Below, in pieces: positions 43,192-52,299 of a stretch of 64,000 bases of DNA; position 1 is the stretch's first letter, and each line of letters opens with the position of its first letter. The notes under the pieces were generated by a model. It worked only from the letters and a program-made list of their open reading frames with translations. It was not told the DNA's origin and searched no databases. The position numbers and the translations under genes were made by a program. Source of the DNA: Cytobacillus sp. NJ13 (GTDB lineage Bacteria > Bacillota > Bacilli > Bacillales > Cytobacillaceae); the NCBI GenBank assembly GCA_030348385.1, contig JAUCFP010000006.1, positions 2,538,501 to 2,602,500 of the forward strand. The letters run 5' to 3'.

Positions 43192-43337
43192 TGGGCTGCT
43201 GCAGTCCAAATTACAGAGAAACGGTAAATGAGGAAGAGAAGATAGTAAACAAAAAAGGCACAGATTCTCTTCCTCTTCCTGCCAAGTTGATTTTTGGTGT
43301 AATATCTTTAATCGGGTTATTCTTGTATTTAACTTAG
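43191..43337 (+). CDS. Small single-helix protein coupled to cstA, 48 residues
   Basis: An ATG overlaps the cstA stop (TAATG) and opens a 48-codon frame ending with TAG at 43337, followed by a terminator. The product begins MGCCSPNYRETV, has a charged middle (NEEEKIVNKKGT) and one C-terminal hydrophobic helix (PAKLIFGVISLIGLFLYL). The adjacent cysteines could bind metal or be acylated. Size, coupling and position suggest an accessory subunit of the transporter; the small proteins co-encoded with CstA in enterobacteria are a positional analogy only. Coupling explains the weak ribosome site. Confidence 0.75.
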   Translation: MGCCSPNYRETVNEEEKIVNKKGTDSLPLPAKLIFGVISLIGLFLYLT

Positions 43338-43342
43338 CAAAC

Positions 43343-43373
43343 AAAAGTGCACGTACATGCGTGCACTTTTCCA
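43343..43373 (+). terminator. Terminator after the cstA operon
   Basis: A perfect 11-bp stem AAAAGTGCACG / CGTGCACTTTT around TACATG. Confidence 0.88.
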
Positions 43374-43397
43374 TTTAACCAGAGGAGGCACTATAAA

Positions 43398-44318
43398 ATG
43401 AGAATATTAGTTGTCGGAGCCGGCGCCATTGGCGGCTATTTTGGCGGAAGGCTTTTGGAAAAAGGCGAGGATGTAACGTTCTTGGTAAGGGAGAAAAGAA
43501 AGCAGCAGCTTGAGAAATATGGGCTTGTGGCGGAAAGTGTACATGGGGATATGAAGTTTCCTGAGCCGAAAACGATCCAGGCCGGAGAACAGGCAGATGC
43601 ATTCGATGTCATCCTGCTCTCTACAAAAGCCTATCATCTTGAGGGAGCTATAGAGGATATCCGTCTATACACAGACGATAGTACTTTGATTCTTCCTCTC
43701 TTAAATGGAATTGCCCATATAGATGAACTGACAGCCGCTTTTGGGGAAACAAAGGTTCTTGGCGGCCTTTGCTTTATTGAAACCACTCTTGGTGAAAATG
43801 GGAAAGTGATTCAAACAAGCCCGGTCCATGACTTTGTTTTTGGGGAACGATGCGGCGAAAAAACGGAGCGGATCCTTAAGCTTCAAGAGGCTTTTTCAGG
43901 TACAAAAGCAAACTTCCGCCTCTCCGAAAATATCGAGCAGGAGATGTGGCATAAATACTTGTTTATCTCTACTCTTTCTGGCGTTACCTCTCTATTCCGT
44001 TCTCCAATCGGTCCAATCCGCGATCAGGCATTTGGATTTAATTCAGTTAAGGAGGTATTGAAAGAAGCATCTGCCATTATGAGGGGCTTGGATGCTCCGC
44101 TGGCTCACGGGATTGAAGATGCCCAGGTGCAAAAAATAAGAGAAATGGGCTTTGAAATGAAATCTTCCCTGCAGCGCGATATGGAAAAGCAGCAGGCAAT
44201 CGAAGCAGATCATTTCTTTGGATATTTGCTGAAAAAAGCTGCGCAGCTGGATTTGGATGCTCCTGTTCTAGGTGCCATTTATGCGAACTTGAAGGTTTAT
44301 GAGAATAATAGTTTATAA
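43398..44318 (+). CDS. 2-dehydropantoate 2-reductase (ApbA/PanE family)
   Basis: A 306-residue NADPH-dependent ketopantoate reductase-type enzyme of pantothenate synthesis. The NADP fingerprint VVGAGAIGGYFGGRL lies at residues 4-18, and the catalytic Lys region (EQEMWHKYLF) and later family segments are present. No other pan gene is near, and Bacillus genomes often carry more than one such gene, so a related ketoacid reductase is possible. AGAGGAGG is nine bases before ATG 43398; an earlier in-frame codon lies inside the previous terminator. Confidence 0.87.
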   Translation: MRILVVGAGAIGGYFGGRLLEKGEDVTFLVREKRKQQLEKYGLVAESVHGDMKFPEPKTIQAGEQADAFDVILLSTKAYHLEGAIEDIRLYTDDSTLILPLLNGIAHIDELTAAFGETKVLGGLCFIETTLGENGKVIQTSPVHDFVFGERCGEKTERILKLQEAFSGTKANFRLSENIEQEMWHKYLFISTLSGVTSLFRSPIGPIRDQAFGFNSVKEVLKEASAIMRGLDAPLAHGIEDAQVQKIREMGFEMKSSLQRDMEKQQAIEADHFFGYLLKKAAQLDLDAPVLGAIYANLKVYENNSL

Positions 44319-44321
44319 GCA

Positions 44322-44357
44322 AAAATCCGAGCCGGTCTCCCCGCTCGGATTTTTGTT
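44322..44357. terminator. Bidirectional terminator between panE-like and M6 protease genes
   Basis: A 12-bp stem AAAAATCCGAGC / GCTCGGATTTTT is symmetric and T-rich on both exits. Confidence 0.9.
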
Positions 44358-44360
44358 CTA

Positions 44361-46187
44361 TTATTTTTGGCTGCTGTTTGAATTATAGTAGAATTTCGCC
44401 GTGATGGATCCATCCGCATTTTCTTTAATGTCTGTTACATGGATTCCAGAATCAGCTGGCGTTGAGCTATAGCCCTTCCAGAAGTAGTAAGAACCAGTGT
44501 GAACATTCCCGGATACAGGTGTGATTTTTCCTCCGGTTTTGAAGAAATCGCCTGCATCACCGCGGTTTAGATTTTTCTCCAGGTCATACTTTCCATCTGC
44601 CTGAAGAACGGATAAACCATAGTGTGTTACCAGTGTACCATCGCTGGCAGTTTCTGATTGGTTGTACTGGAAGCGCTTATTCATCCAGTTTTCAACATTG
44701 TTTGGACGGAAGCCGGCCGTCTGGTACAGGTTGATGATGTTCTCATCTACGTGCCACGCCATTAACCCTTTAGAATCTGCACCCTGGCGAATTAAGCCTT
44801 TGTTAAAGCCATCCTGCTGAACGTTTTCAAATAGGAAGTATTCAGTCCCATTAGAGCCCGGCACTTCCATTTTGACGATGCCGTTGTCAGCAGTTGCTTT
44901 ATTGATCGCCGGAAGCGTGATTTCTCGCACGCCCTCTTCAGGCTTCACTTCAATTGGATTTACCCATCCCAAGAATATCTTAGAGAACGGATCAAAGTGC
45001 GTTGGAGAGTTTCCTGCATATGCAGCAGCATCCGGATAGCGCATCCAGGAGCCGCCCGCCATCATCGAGTAGTTTCCTGCACCTTCAGAGCTGTAAACCG
45101 TATCATAGAAATCAGGCAAACCTAGCGCATGTCCAAATTCATGGGCGTAAACCCCGGTTTGTGCTGGGAATGGACCCGTTTTTGCCTCTTCTTTATAAGA
45201 ATTTGTTGCAGCATCAAATCCGGCAACATTTCCGCCGATGCCCGGCTGGATGTTGTAGTTGTTAACCATTACGCCATCATAGGTCATATCTTCTGCAACG
45301 GTTTTATTAATCCAGGCTTCTTCTGACATTCCTTCTTTAACTGGTGCCGGTTTGCCAGTTTCATAGTATTTGCCATAGTAAAGCGCACTCAGGATATTCC
45401 ACTTATGAGACCAGAACTGTGCCGGGTCACGGCTGAATTCAGCTCCTGTACCTTCATGAATAACGAAGATATTAGGAACTTCTCCATTCTCGGCATACTT
45501 CGAGAAGTCAACCTGCTGGTCTGCCGCTTTCAGTAAGTCACGAATGAATTCGCCTGTATGGGCATCTCCATTCACGTTGCCATTGACGTATGTACCATTT
45601 TCAGCAAAGGTACCTTCCTGATCCAAGTAATATGACGCACCTTTAGGCATTTCCACCCATACAAATTCGGTGTTTTCCTTGCGGACCAGGTTGGTTTTTC
45701 CATAGCTGGATTCTTTATAAGCATTTTGCATCGTGCGATCCTTCGGGACATTCTCACCATCAAATTTCTGGAATTGAGGAAGCTCATAAGGATTATACTC
45801 TGTTCCAAAAATTAAATCCTCATAATACTCAGCCGGAACTTGTCCAGGCATATCACCGACCGGCTCATCACCATCCGGATACTTTGCCAGAAGAACAAGA
45901 ACCGGTATATCTCCTGTTGCTTCTTTATACGCCACATGATTGTCACCAGGCTGCTGGAACTTTGCTCCTGCCTTTGCTGCTTTCTCAGCCGGATCGACCT
46001 TTGATAAATCGATTCCCAATTCCTTTGCTTTTGCAGCAAGCTCCGGCGACGCACCAACATGGTGTGCAAGGCTGACTTGATACTTACTTTCCTGCTTTGC
46101 CTGAGTATCTGCCGGTCCCGCTCCTGCAAAAACGGCACTTCCTGCTAAAGCAAGGGATAAAGCTGAAGTGGATAGAACTTTTAACAA
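44361..46187 (-). CDS. Secreted M6-family (InhA-like) metalloprotease, short form
   Basis: A 608-residue secreted protease with signal peptide (MLKVLSTSALSLALAGSAVF), a propeptide, and the M6 zinc site YAHEFGHALGLPDFYD near residue 346. It lacks the MAM-like insertion seen in the 796-residue paralogue at 9488. The frame extends to GTG at 46196, but GGGGAG lies eight bases before a TTG at 46187, which puts the start there. Monocistronic, with a shared terminator. The 212 bases upstream show no other gene. Confidence 0.9.
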   Translation of the reverse strand: MLKVLSTSALSLALAGSAVFAGAGPADTQAKQESKYQVSLAHHVGASPELAAKAKELGIDLSKVDPAEKAAKAGAKFQQPGDNHVAYKEATGDIPVLVLLAKYPDGDEPVGDMPGQVPAEYYEDLIFGTEYNPYELPQFQKFDGENVPKDRTMQNAYKESSYGKTNLVRKENTEFVWVEMPKGASYYLDQEGTFAENGTYVNGNVNGDAHTGEFIRDLLKAADQQVDFSKYAENGEVPNIFVIHEGTGAEFSRDPAQFWSHKWNILSALYYGKYYETGKPAPVKEGMSEEAWINKTVAEDMTYDGVMVNNYNIQPGIGGNVAGFDAATNSYKEEAKTGPFPAQTGVYAHEFGHALGLPDFYDTVYSSEGAGNYSMMAGGSWMRYPDAAAYAGNSPTHFDPFSKIFLGWVNPIEVKPEEGVREITLPAINKATADNGIVKMEVPGSNGTEYFLFENVQQDGFNKGLIRQGADSKGLMAWHVDENIINLYQTAGFRPNNVENWMNKRFQYNQSETASDGTLVTHYGLSVLQADGKYDLEKNLNRGDAGDFFKTGGKITPVSGNVHTGSYYFWKGYSSTPADSGIHVTDIKENADGSITAKFYYNSNSSQK

Positions 46188-46408
46188 CTGACTCACTCCC
46201 CTATAATCTATTTCTGTAATCTAAATAGTACAAAATATTCAGTATTTTCTAAATAGTAACAAAGGATGGTTCGGCAGAAAATACCGTAGTGAAAAAGACT
46301 TATTTTTCAGAAAAAGTTACAGGTGAAAAGATTATTTCGCTGTGAAATTTCCTTTAACTGTTTAATGATTTATAATAGAGGGATATGTAAATAAAGGAGA
46401 CTCTAAAC

Positions 46409-46597
46409 ATGACTCATATAGAAGACAATGAACGAAAAAAAATCAGCCTTAAAGAAGCAATGAAACAGCAGCTTATGAATAAAAAACAAGAGCAGTCAGG
46501 CGGAAAGTTCAATAAAGCTCCGGTTAAATCGGCGAAAGCATTGAAAAGCCAGCAGACAAAGAAGACCAATAATCAGCGGAAACGGACGGGTGTGTAA
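46409..46597 (+). CDS. Small basic hypothetical protein, 62 residues
   Basis: A highly charged protein (MTHIEDNERKKISLKEAMKQ...), rich in Lys, Gln and Asn, with no hydrophobic segment and probably disordered. AAAGGAG precedes the ATG. Its stop overlaps the start of the YwbE gene (TAATG), so the two are translationally coupled. Function unknown; a nucleic-acid-binding role is only a guess from charge. Confidence 0.75.
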   Translation: MTHIEDNERKKISLKEAMKQQLMNKKQEQSGGKFNKAPVKSAKALKSQQTKKTNNQRKRTGV

Positions 46598-46791
46598 TGG
46601 AAGGGCAGAATCGCGCTGCAATTGCGCCTGGATTAAAAGTAAAAATTGTTCTTAAAAAGGATCAGCGGACAGGTGTGCTGACAGAAGGAATCGTGAAAGA
46701 CATTCTAACAAAGTCACCTTCTCACCCGCACGGTATAAAAGTGAGACTCGAAGATGGACAGGTTGGCCGGGTAAAACAAATTTTACGTTAA
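46597..46791 (+). CDS. YwbE family protein
   Basis: A 64-residue protein matching the conserved YwbE family (KVKIVLKKDQRTGVLTEGIVKDILT then GIKVRLEDGQVGRVKQIL), a small beta-rich, SH3-like domain of unknown function, common in Firmicutes and other bacteria. It starts inside the stop of the preceding 62-residue gene. The following kinase begins 48 bases downstream. Confidence 0.88.
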   Translation: MEGQNRAAIAPGLKVKIVLKKDQRTGVLTEGIVKDILTKSPSHPHGIKVRLEDGQVGRVKQILR

Positions 46792-46839
46792 TAGGGACAG
46801 ATCCCTTTCACTAGATTTGATTATACTGGGAGGAGACTA

Positions 46840-48093
46840 TTGGTTACACTGATCAAGCCTTTACTGGTAAATATTACAATACTTTTTTCATTCACGTTTA
46901 ACGGGAATTTGTTTTTTCCATATCAGACAAAGACCCCCCTCACCCTTAAACAAAAATTGATTTACGGACTGCTTGGCTCATTTGGTGCACTTTTGTGCAT
47001 GTTTTATCCCATTGAAACGCTGGGGGAAACCCATTTTGATTTGCGTATGGTCGCCATCATGATCGTAACGCTGTATACAGGATGGCTTCCCGGATCTATT
47101 GTGATGCTAAGTACAGTCATTACCCGCTATTTAATTGGCGGACAGTTCATTTATATTGGAATTTTGGTTTCCATTCTATCTTTTTTGATTACAATTTCTT
47201 TAAGAAGAGTATTTATTAATTCCAAACATCGGGTGGTAACAGGGTCATTCATTCTGTTCTTTTATTTTTACCTTTATATATCCATTCTTGCTACAGCTGT
47301 CATTTTTCTGGATACATTCTTTTACCTGACTTACTTCGCGGCGTTTTACCTGACATTTATTGCTCTTATTTTTGTCATCGAAAACCTTTTCAGAACGAAC
47401 AAACAGATCAGTGAAATGATGTATATGGATAAGCTGACAATGGTCGGCCAGCTGGCAGCTTCCATCGCACATGAAATTAGAAATCCTTTATCCACTGTGA
47501 GGGGCTTCATTCAATATTTGAGCCAGGATACGGCGGATGAGAGTTTAAAAAGGTTCTCCCCGCTCATAATTGAGGAATTGGATCGCACAAACAGCATCAT
47601 TACGAACTATTTGAAAGTCTCAAAGCCCGAGCAGTTTCATCTGGCTAATGTCCCCTTGCATGACGTGATTCAGGATTGTGTACTGCTCATGAGGCCGCTT
47701 GCCTCTTATTCCAATGTTATGATTGAGTACGCGGATAAAGGACCTTTTTATGTTCAGGGAGATGAACACCACCTGAAACAGGCCATTATGAATGTGATCA
47801 AGAATGGAATAGAATCAGTTCCGGAAAAGGGAAGAATTCATATTTTCACCTCTGCAGATTATTTTCACAACACGGTTGAAATAACCATTGCAGATAACGG
47901 CCGGGGCATGACATCCGAGCAATTAGAGAATATCGGACTGCCTTTTTATACAACAAAGACGAAGGGAACAGGCCTTGGCAGCATGGTTACGAACAAAATC
48001 ATCCGTGAAATGCAAGGAACGATTGAATATGACAGCGATATTGGCAAGGGAACGACAGTGAAAATTGTACTGCCCCTGCTGAAGAGTGAATAA
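46840..48093 (+). CDS. KinB-like membrane histidine kinase
   Basis: A 417-residue kinase: about six helices of the LYT/KinB sensing type (residues 5-190), HisKA with SIAHEIRNPLSTVRGFIQ, and HATPase with N box (NVIKNGIES), G1 (ADNGRGM) and a G2 box reading GTGLGSMV. The start is TTG with GGAGGAG just upstream. No cognate regulator is adjacent, so the sporulation phosphorelay (Spo0F) is the likely target. B. subtilis kinB is followed by kapB; here a convergent exonuclease gene follows. Confidence 0.88.
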   Translation: MVTLIKPLLVNITILFSFTFNGNLFFPYQTKTPLTLKQKLIYGLLGSFGALLCMFYPIETLGETHFDLRMVAIMIVTLYTGWLPGSIVMLSTVITRYLIGGQFIYIGILVSILSFLITISLRRVFINSKHRVVTGSFILFFYFYLYISILATAVIFLDTFFYLTYFAAFYLTFIALIFVIENLFRTNKQISEMMYMDKLTMVGQLAASIAHEIRNPLSTVRGFIQYLSQDTADESLKRFSPLIIEELDRTNSIITNYLKVSKPEQFHLANVPLHDVIQDCVLLMRPLASYSNVMIEYADKGPFYVQGDEHHLKQAIMNVIKNGIESVPEKGRIHIFTSADYFHNTVEITIADNGRGMTSEQLENIGLPFYTTKTKGTGLGSMVTNKIIREMQGTIEYDSDIGKGTTVKIVLPLLKSE

Positions 48094-48108
48094 GAAAAGA
48101 GAAACTGC

Positions 48109-48137
48109 AAAAAAAGAGTGCCTGTGTGCACTCTTTT
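48109..48137. terminator. Bidirectional terminator between the kinase and exonuclease genes
   Basis: AAAGAGTGC pairs with GCACTCTTT around a six-base loop, T-rich on both exits. Confidence 0.88.
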
Positions 48138-48150
48138 GCTGTATTGCCTT

Positions 48151-48759
48151 TTAACCAAGCCGGCCCTGAACCGCAGGCTGGTATTTTCTCATCGGACCTT
48201 TTGCCAGAACATCACGCATATAGAAATCCCCTGCAGGATTTGTCTTTTTCAGCAATTCTAAGAGGTATGTAATATCATCCATCGCCCTATGTGTCTGGCT
48301 TTCTGCAATCTGGTGGGACTGAAGGAGCGTCAGCAGCTTGCTGTCTGTAAAACCATATTCCTTCCATGGAACACTTCTCATCGTGCAATACCATTTTAAT
48401 TCGTTGATGTCTTCAGGATACATCCGGTATAAAAAACTGCGGTCAAAGGATGCATTATGAGCGAAAACGGAATCGGCATGAAAGAAATATTTTTTTATTT
48501 TGATATCATCAAAGCTTTTACCGCTGACAGCTTCATAAGGAATTCCGTGAACCCTGAAAGCGCGGCTGTAATTGTTTTTGGCCGATTTGCTGATGGGCTC
48601 CCGCAGGAATGCAGCTTTATCCTTAATATCAAGGATCTCTCCAGTATCCGCACGGTACGAAAACAGCTTTAATGCCAGTTCGATAATTTCATCGAAATTT
48701 GGTCCAAGCCCCGTCGTCTCCACATCCAGCAGCAGCCCCATCTTTTCCTGGTTTCTCAT
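48151..48759 (-). CDS. DnaQ-like 3'-5' exonuclease (DEDDh)
   Basis: A 202-residue exonuclease with Exo I DVETTGLG, Exo II HNASFDRSF and Exo III HRAMDDITYLL, the full DEDDh set. It resembles the stand-alone proofreading-like exonucleases of Bacillus rather than PolC. Role in RNA or DNA trimming unknown. GAGGAGG is six bases before ATG 48759. It is convergent with the kinase gene. Confidence 0.9.
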   Translation of the reverse strand: MRNQEKMGLLLDVETTGLGPNFDEIIELALKLFSYRADTGEILDIKDKAAFLREPISKSAKNNYSRAFRVHGIPYEAVSGKSFDDIKIKKYFFHADSVFAHNASFDRSFLYRMYPEDINELKWYCTMRSVPWKEYGFTDSKLLTLLQSHQIAESQTHRAMDDITYLLELLKKTNPAGDFYMRDVLAKGPMRKYQPAVQGRLG

Positions 48760-48829
48760 GGCCAGCCTCCTCTATACATTTTAAACTAAGCATATAATAG
48801 AGGAGTGCTGAATGCCAGCGGAACCGCTC

Positions 48830-49054
48830 TTAGATCTTTTTATCGTTTTTTAAGCGGTCCACATAGTCGGCATGATAATTCTGATGGATATACTCGCGGT
48901 TTTTCATGGAATAGAAATATCCTGTGGAAAGAGACAGAAATGCGAACAGAAACCCTACCCCAAAACCGAAGGTATGGTAGCCCATGACAATGCTGACAAC
49001 GGTAGTGAGCAAAAGCACCAGCAATATATAAAATAAAATATTTTTGCTTTTCAA
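48830..49054 (-). CDS. Small two-helix membrane protein, 74 residues
   Basis: A hypothetical membrane protein with two helices (NILFYILLVLLLTTVVSIVMGY and GFGVGFLFAFLSLSTGYFY) and a charged C-terminal tail. Conventional upstream frames extend to 49126, but GGGGAGG stands seven bases before a TTG at 49054, so I take the short form. No family recognised. It is divergent from the membrane gene at 49169. Confidence 0.65.
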   Translation of the reverse strand: MKSKNILFYILLVLLLTTVVSIVMGYHTFGFGVGFLFAFLSLSTGYFYSMKNREYIHQNYHADYVDRLKNDKKI

Positions 49055-49168
49055 GGATGTTCCTCCCCTTATTTCAATACATTTTTTAAAAGAAACTGTC
49101 TTTTTATTATACCAAATTCGAAACAAATCTGCGGTTTTCTCCGTAAGAATAGTAAGGAGGTTTTTACC

Positions 49169-49891
49169 ATGATCGGACTTGTCATTACACAGATTGCAGT
49201 GATCGCGCTCTTTCTGATTCTCGGGTGGGCTGTGAGATTCAAAATGGCTTACTGGCTCATTTCCGGATTCGCATCGCGGCCCGAAGAAGAGAAAGAAACA
49301 TTAATAGAAAACAGGTATCCGCAAAAAATCGGCAGCCTTCTCATCGGCACCGCTATCGGAATGCTGGTGCTTCTGCCTCTATCGTTTATCGAATTCAGAT
49401 TTGCAACCGAAGTGCAATTCGGCTTCATGCTGGTCATATTGCTTGGCGGACTCATCTACTTATCCAGATATGAAGTGCCGGCAAAAAGAAAACGCAGTTA
49501 TCTAATTGCCAGCATTGTCTTCATTGTAACGTTTGGCCCTATCGTTTATCTGACCTTCTCCAGTCATAAAGGCTATGAAATGGCATTAGCAGAGCATTCA
49601 TTTGAAATTTCCGGGATGTACGGAGATGAATGGGATTATCGGGATATTCAGTCCGTGCAATTATTAGAGGAGATGCCTGAAGTAACCTGGAAACAAAATG
49701 GCATCGGCCTCCCTACCCTTGCACAGGGACATTTCAAAGTGACCGGCTATGGCAGCAGCTTATTATTCATCCAAAAAGACCATACGCCCATTCTATACAT
49801 TGAGTTCAAAGATGAGCAGATATTTGTTAACAGCAAAGATTCCTCGGTAACTCAGAGCTGGTATGAAGAGCTCAAAAAAGAAGCGGAATAA
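49169..49891 (+). CDS. DUF3784/PH-like membrane protein
   Basis: A 240-residue protein: four hydrophobic helices in the first 130 residues (with a loop FASRPEEEKETLI typical of DUF3784 proteins) and a C-terminal soluble beta-rich part (about 140-240) resembling a bacterial PH domain (FEISGMYGDEWDYRDIQSVQLLEEMP). Function unknown. TAAGGAGG precedes the ATG. Isolated gene. Confidence 0.75.
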   Translation: MIGLVITQIAVIALFLILGWAVRFKMAYWLISGFASRPEEEKETLIENRYPQKIGSLLIGTAIGMLVLLPLSFIEFRFATEVQFGFMLVILLGGLIYLSRYEVPAKRKRSYLIASIVFIVTFGPIVYLTFSSHKGYEMALAEHSFEISGMYGDEWDYRDIQSVQLLEEMPEVTWKQNGIGLPTLAQGHFKVTGYGSSLLFIQKDHTPILYIEFKDEQIFVNSKDSSVTQSWYEELKKEAE

Positions 49892-49996
49892 CAAATGAAG
49901 CCGCCGGCATAGCATTTCGGTGTCATTTAGTTGAAGGTTTATTGAATTCAATCCATAATTGGATAAACATAGTAAAAATGGGAGGTGCGTCGAAAA

Positions 49997-50953
49997 GTGT
50001 CATATTTACTTCTAATCATTGGATTTGCCCTTTTGATAGCAGGGGCAAACTTTTTTGTGGATGGCGCTTCAAAAATTGCCGGGTTTCTCAAGATTTCTCC
50101 GCTGCTGGTCGGGCTGACAATCGTTGCGTTTGGAACAAGTTCGCCTGAAGCCACAGTCAGCATTCTGGCAGCGATGGGTGGCAGTGCCGATGTGGCCATT
50201 GGAAATGTCGTCGGCAGTAATATTTTTAACATCACATTGGTTGTCGGTATTACCGCCATGATTTTTCCCCTGAAAGTAGAAAGCACAACCATCCGCAAGG
50301 AGATTCCATTCACTTTGCTTGCCACAGCCGCACTTATGATTTTCATTAGTGATACATATCTGAACTCTATCGGCAGCAATGTGGTTTCACGCAGTGATGG
50401 CCTTGTTCTGCTGCTGATTTTTGCTGTATTCATGTACTATTTATTTGAAGTGGCCCGGGAAAGCCGAAGCAGTACAAAAGCTGATCCTATTAAAACAAGC
50501 GCCGGCCAATGGACGAAGCAAAGCCTTTTGACGATTGCCGGATTGGCTGCCATTATCTTTGGCGGTGATTTGGTAGTCAGAAGCAGTACAGAGATTGCCT
50601 ACTCTTTGGGAATGAGTGAAACATTGGTCGGCTTAACGATTGTTGCCATCGGGACTTCTCTGCCGGAACTGGTGACCTCTGTCGCCGCAGCCATAAAAAA
50701 AGAGAGCGAGATTGCCCTTGGGAATATTGTAGGGAGCAATATTTTCAATATCCTATTTGTCCTAGGGGCTTCAGCTGCCATATCGCCGCTTCCTGTAGAC
50801 CCTAAAATGTTCATCGATATTACGATTTTAATTTTAATCACTTTTGTGCTCCTTATCTTCTCAAGAAGCCAATATGCTGTAGGAAAATATGAGGGCGGCT
50901 TTCTCGCTGCCTCTTACATTATGTATTTGATTTACATCATTATGCGGAATTAA
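49997..50953 (+). CDS. Calcium/sodium antiporter family protein (YrbG-like)
   Basis: A 318-residue CaCA-family exchanger with ten helices and two inverted halves, each with the alpha-repeat: TIVAFGTSSPEATVSI with GNVVGSNIFNI, and TIVAIGTSLPELVTSV with GNIVGSNIFNI. The conserved acidic residues of both repeats are present, so it should exchange Ca2+ for Na+ or H+. Two GTG starts are possible (49985, 49997); the first lies inside the GGAGGTG site, so the second is preferred. Confidence 0.9.
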   Translation: MSYLLLIIGFALLIAGANFFVDGASKIAGFLKISPLLVGLTIVAFGTSSPEATVSILAAMGGSADVAIGNVVGSNIFNITLVVGITAMIFPLKVESTTIRKEIPFTLLATAALMIFISDTYLNSIGSNVVSRSDGLVLLLIFAVFMYYLFEVARESRSSTKADPIKTSAGQWTKQSLLTIAGLAAIIFGGDLVVRSSTEIAYSLGMSETLVGLTIVAIGTSLPELVTSVAAAIKKESEIALGNIVGSNIFNILFVLGASAAISPLPVDPKMFIDITILILITFVLLIFSRSQYAVGKYEGGFLAASYIMYLIYIIMRN

Positions 50954-50955
50954 TG

Positions 50956-50990
50956 CCAGCGCCGGTCCGATTGGGGCCGGCGTTTCTTTT
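50956..50990. terminator. Terminator between the antiporter and MFS genes
   Basis: CGCCGGTCC pairs with GGGGCCGGCG with a bulge, followed by TTTCTTTT on the plus strand. The MFS gene on the other strand ends in its tail. Confidence 0.8.
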
Positions 50991-52212
50991 AAGCGGAGGT
51001 TGTTTCTGAAAAATACTGCTGCTTTCCCGGCTTCAGCAGCTGCCAGCAGACATAAAGAGAAAGGATTAAATTCAGGACTGCTAAAATGACAATCGTATAG
51101 CGGAGCGGAAACAGATCTCCGAGAACACCGATTCCAAAGAGCAGGATAATCTGCGCCAAGCTTTGGATAACACCGATCACACTCGTCATTCTGCCCATGA
51201 TTTCCACAGGCACATTATTCTGATAAAAGGTTTGGTATCCCGCACTTGAGAAAGCATTAAAGATGCCGAGGACAGTAAATCCAATGACCACCATCATAAA
51301 GGAGTCTGCCAAGGCATAAATCAGATAACCCGCCGCTGTCAAAAGCATGCCATAGCCCATAAGCTGTTTAATGCTAAGCACTTTTGAAACGATGGTAATA
51401 AAGAGAGCTCCCAGCGCAAAGCCAATCCCGCTGATGCTGACAAGGAAACTATAATCCGCTTCTGTCAGCCCCACAACATCCTGGATAAAAACAACCTCCT
51501 GGGAATCCATTGCGAGTGAGAACAAACCGAATGCCAGGAAACACCCGTAAACAGAAATGATAAAAACCTCTCTCCCAGCAAACGTGATGACCTGCTTCCA
51601 ATCATCCCGGAGCGTTTCATAGGCTGATGTTTGTACTGAAGGGGACTTTAACTCTTTATCCATGTCCGGCAGCAGCCAGATGATGACAGCTGAAAAGACA
51701 AAGGAAGCCGCATTTAAAAAGATGGCTGTCTCTATGGTTCTAATCAGAAATAATCCGCCTGCGATGGCTGGCCCGACGATGAAAGCGCCTGAGGTAACAA
51801 GACTGTTGATGGAGTTGAACCTTTTTCTGCTTTCGATCGGAACCAGCTTGGTTATATACGTGGTGGAAGCCGGCATAAATAGTGCCTTTGCCATACTGAT
51901 TAGAAAGAGGACTGCATAAATGAAGCCAATGCTTCCCAGAAACGGTATCAGCGCTACACCCAGCGCCCTGGCCATATCCGTCCAAATCATAATGCTCTTT
52001 TTATTTTTCCGGTCAATCATGCCCCCGCTCCACGAATTGGTTAAAACGGAAGTGACAGGGCCTATGATCCATAATCCTGCCACAGCAGCAGCTGAGCCGG
52101 TCATGTCATAGACAATCAAATTAATAGCAATCAGGTAAATGAAATCTCCCAGTCTGGATATTCCAATCCCCGTCAGCAGGAAGGACGCCATTTTCCAATT
52201 AAATTGTTTCAT
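50989..52212 (-). CDS. MFS transporter (MFS_3/enterobactin-exporter-like)
   Basis: A 407-residue, 12-helix major facilitator. N-terminal features are LTGIGISRLGDFIYLIAINLIVYDMTGSAAAVAGLW and motif A-like SGGMIDRKNKKSIMI after helix 2. This is the MFS_3 branch (macrolide or siderophore export in relatives), substrate unknown. ATG at 52212. The gene is monocistronic and is separated from the oxidase operon by a terminator. Confidence 0.87.
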   Translation of the reverse strand: MKQFNWKMASFLLTGIGISRLGDFIYLIAINLIVYDMTGSAAAVAGLWIIGPVTSVLTNSWSGGMIDRKNKKSIMIWTDMARALGVALIPFLGSIGFIYAVLFLISMAKALFMPASTTYITKLVPIESRKRFNSINSLVTSGAFIVGPAIAGGLFLIRTIETAIFLNAASFVFSAVIIWLLPDMDKELKSPSVQTSAYETLRDDWKQVITFAGREVFIISVYGCFLAFGLFSLAMDSQEVVFIQDVVGLTEADYSFLVSISGIGFALGALFITIVSKVLSIKQLMGYGMLLTAAGYLIYALADSFMMVVIGFTVLGIFNAFSSAGYQTFYQNNVPVEIMGRMTSVIGVIQSLAQIILLFGIGVLGDLFPLRYTIVILAVLNLILSLYVCWQLLKPGKQQYFSETTSA

Positions 52213-52257
52213 AGATCACCTGCATATATTTAAAATTTTCCCAATTATTAGTATATC

Positions 52258-52290
52258 ATAAAAAAAGCCCTGGAGAGGAATCTCCAGAGC
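52258..52290 (-). terminator. Terminator after the ba3-type oxidase operon
   Basis: GCTCTGGAG pairs with CTCCAGGGC (one G-U) around six bases, followed by seven T residues on the minus strand. Confidence 0.88.
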
Positions 52291-52299
52291 ACCTATTTC

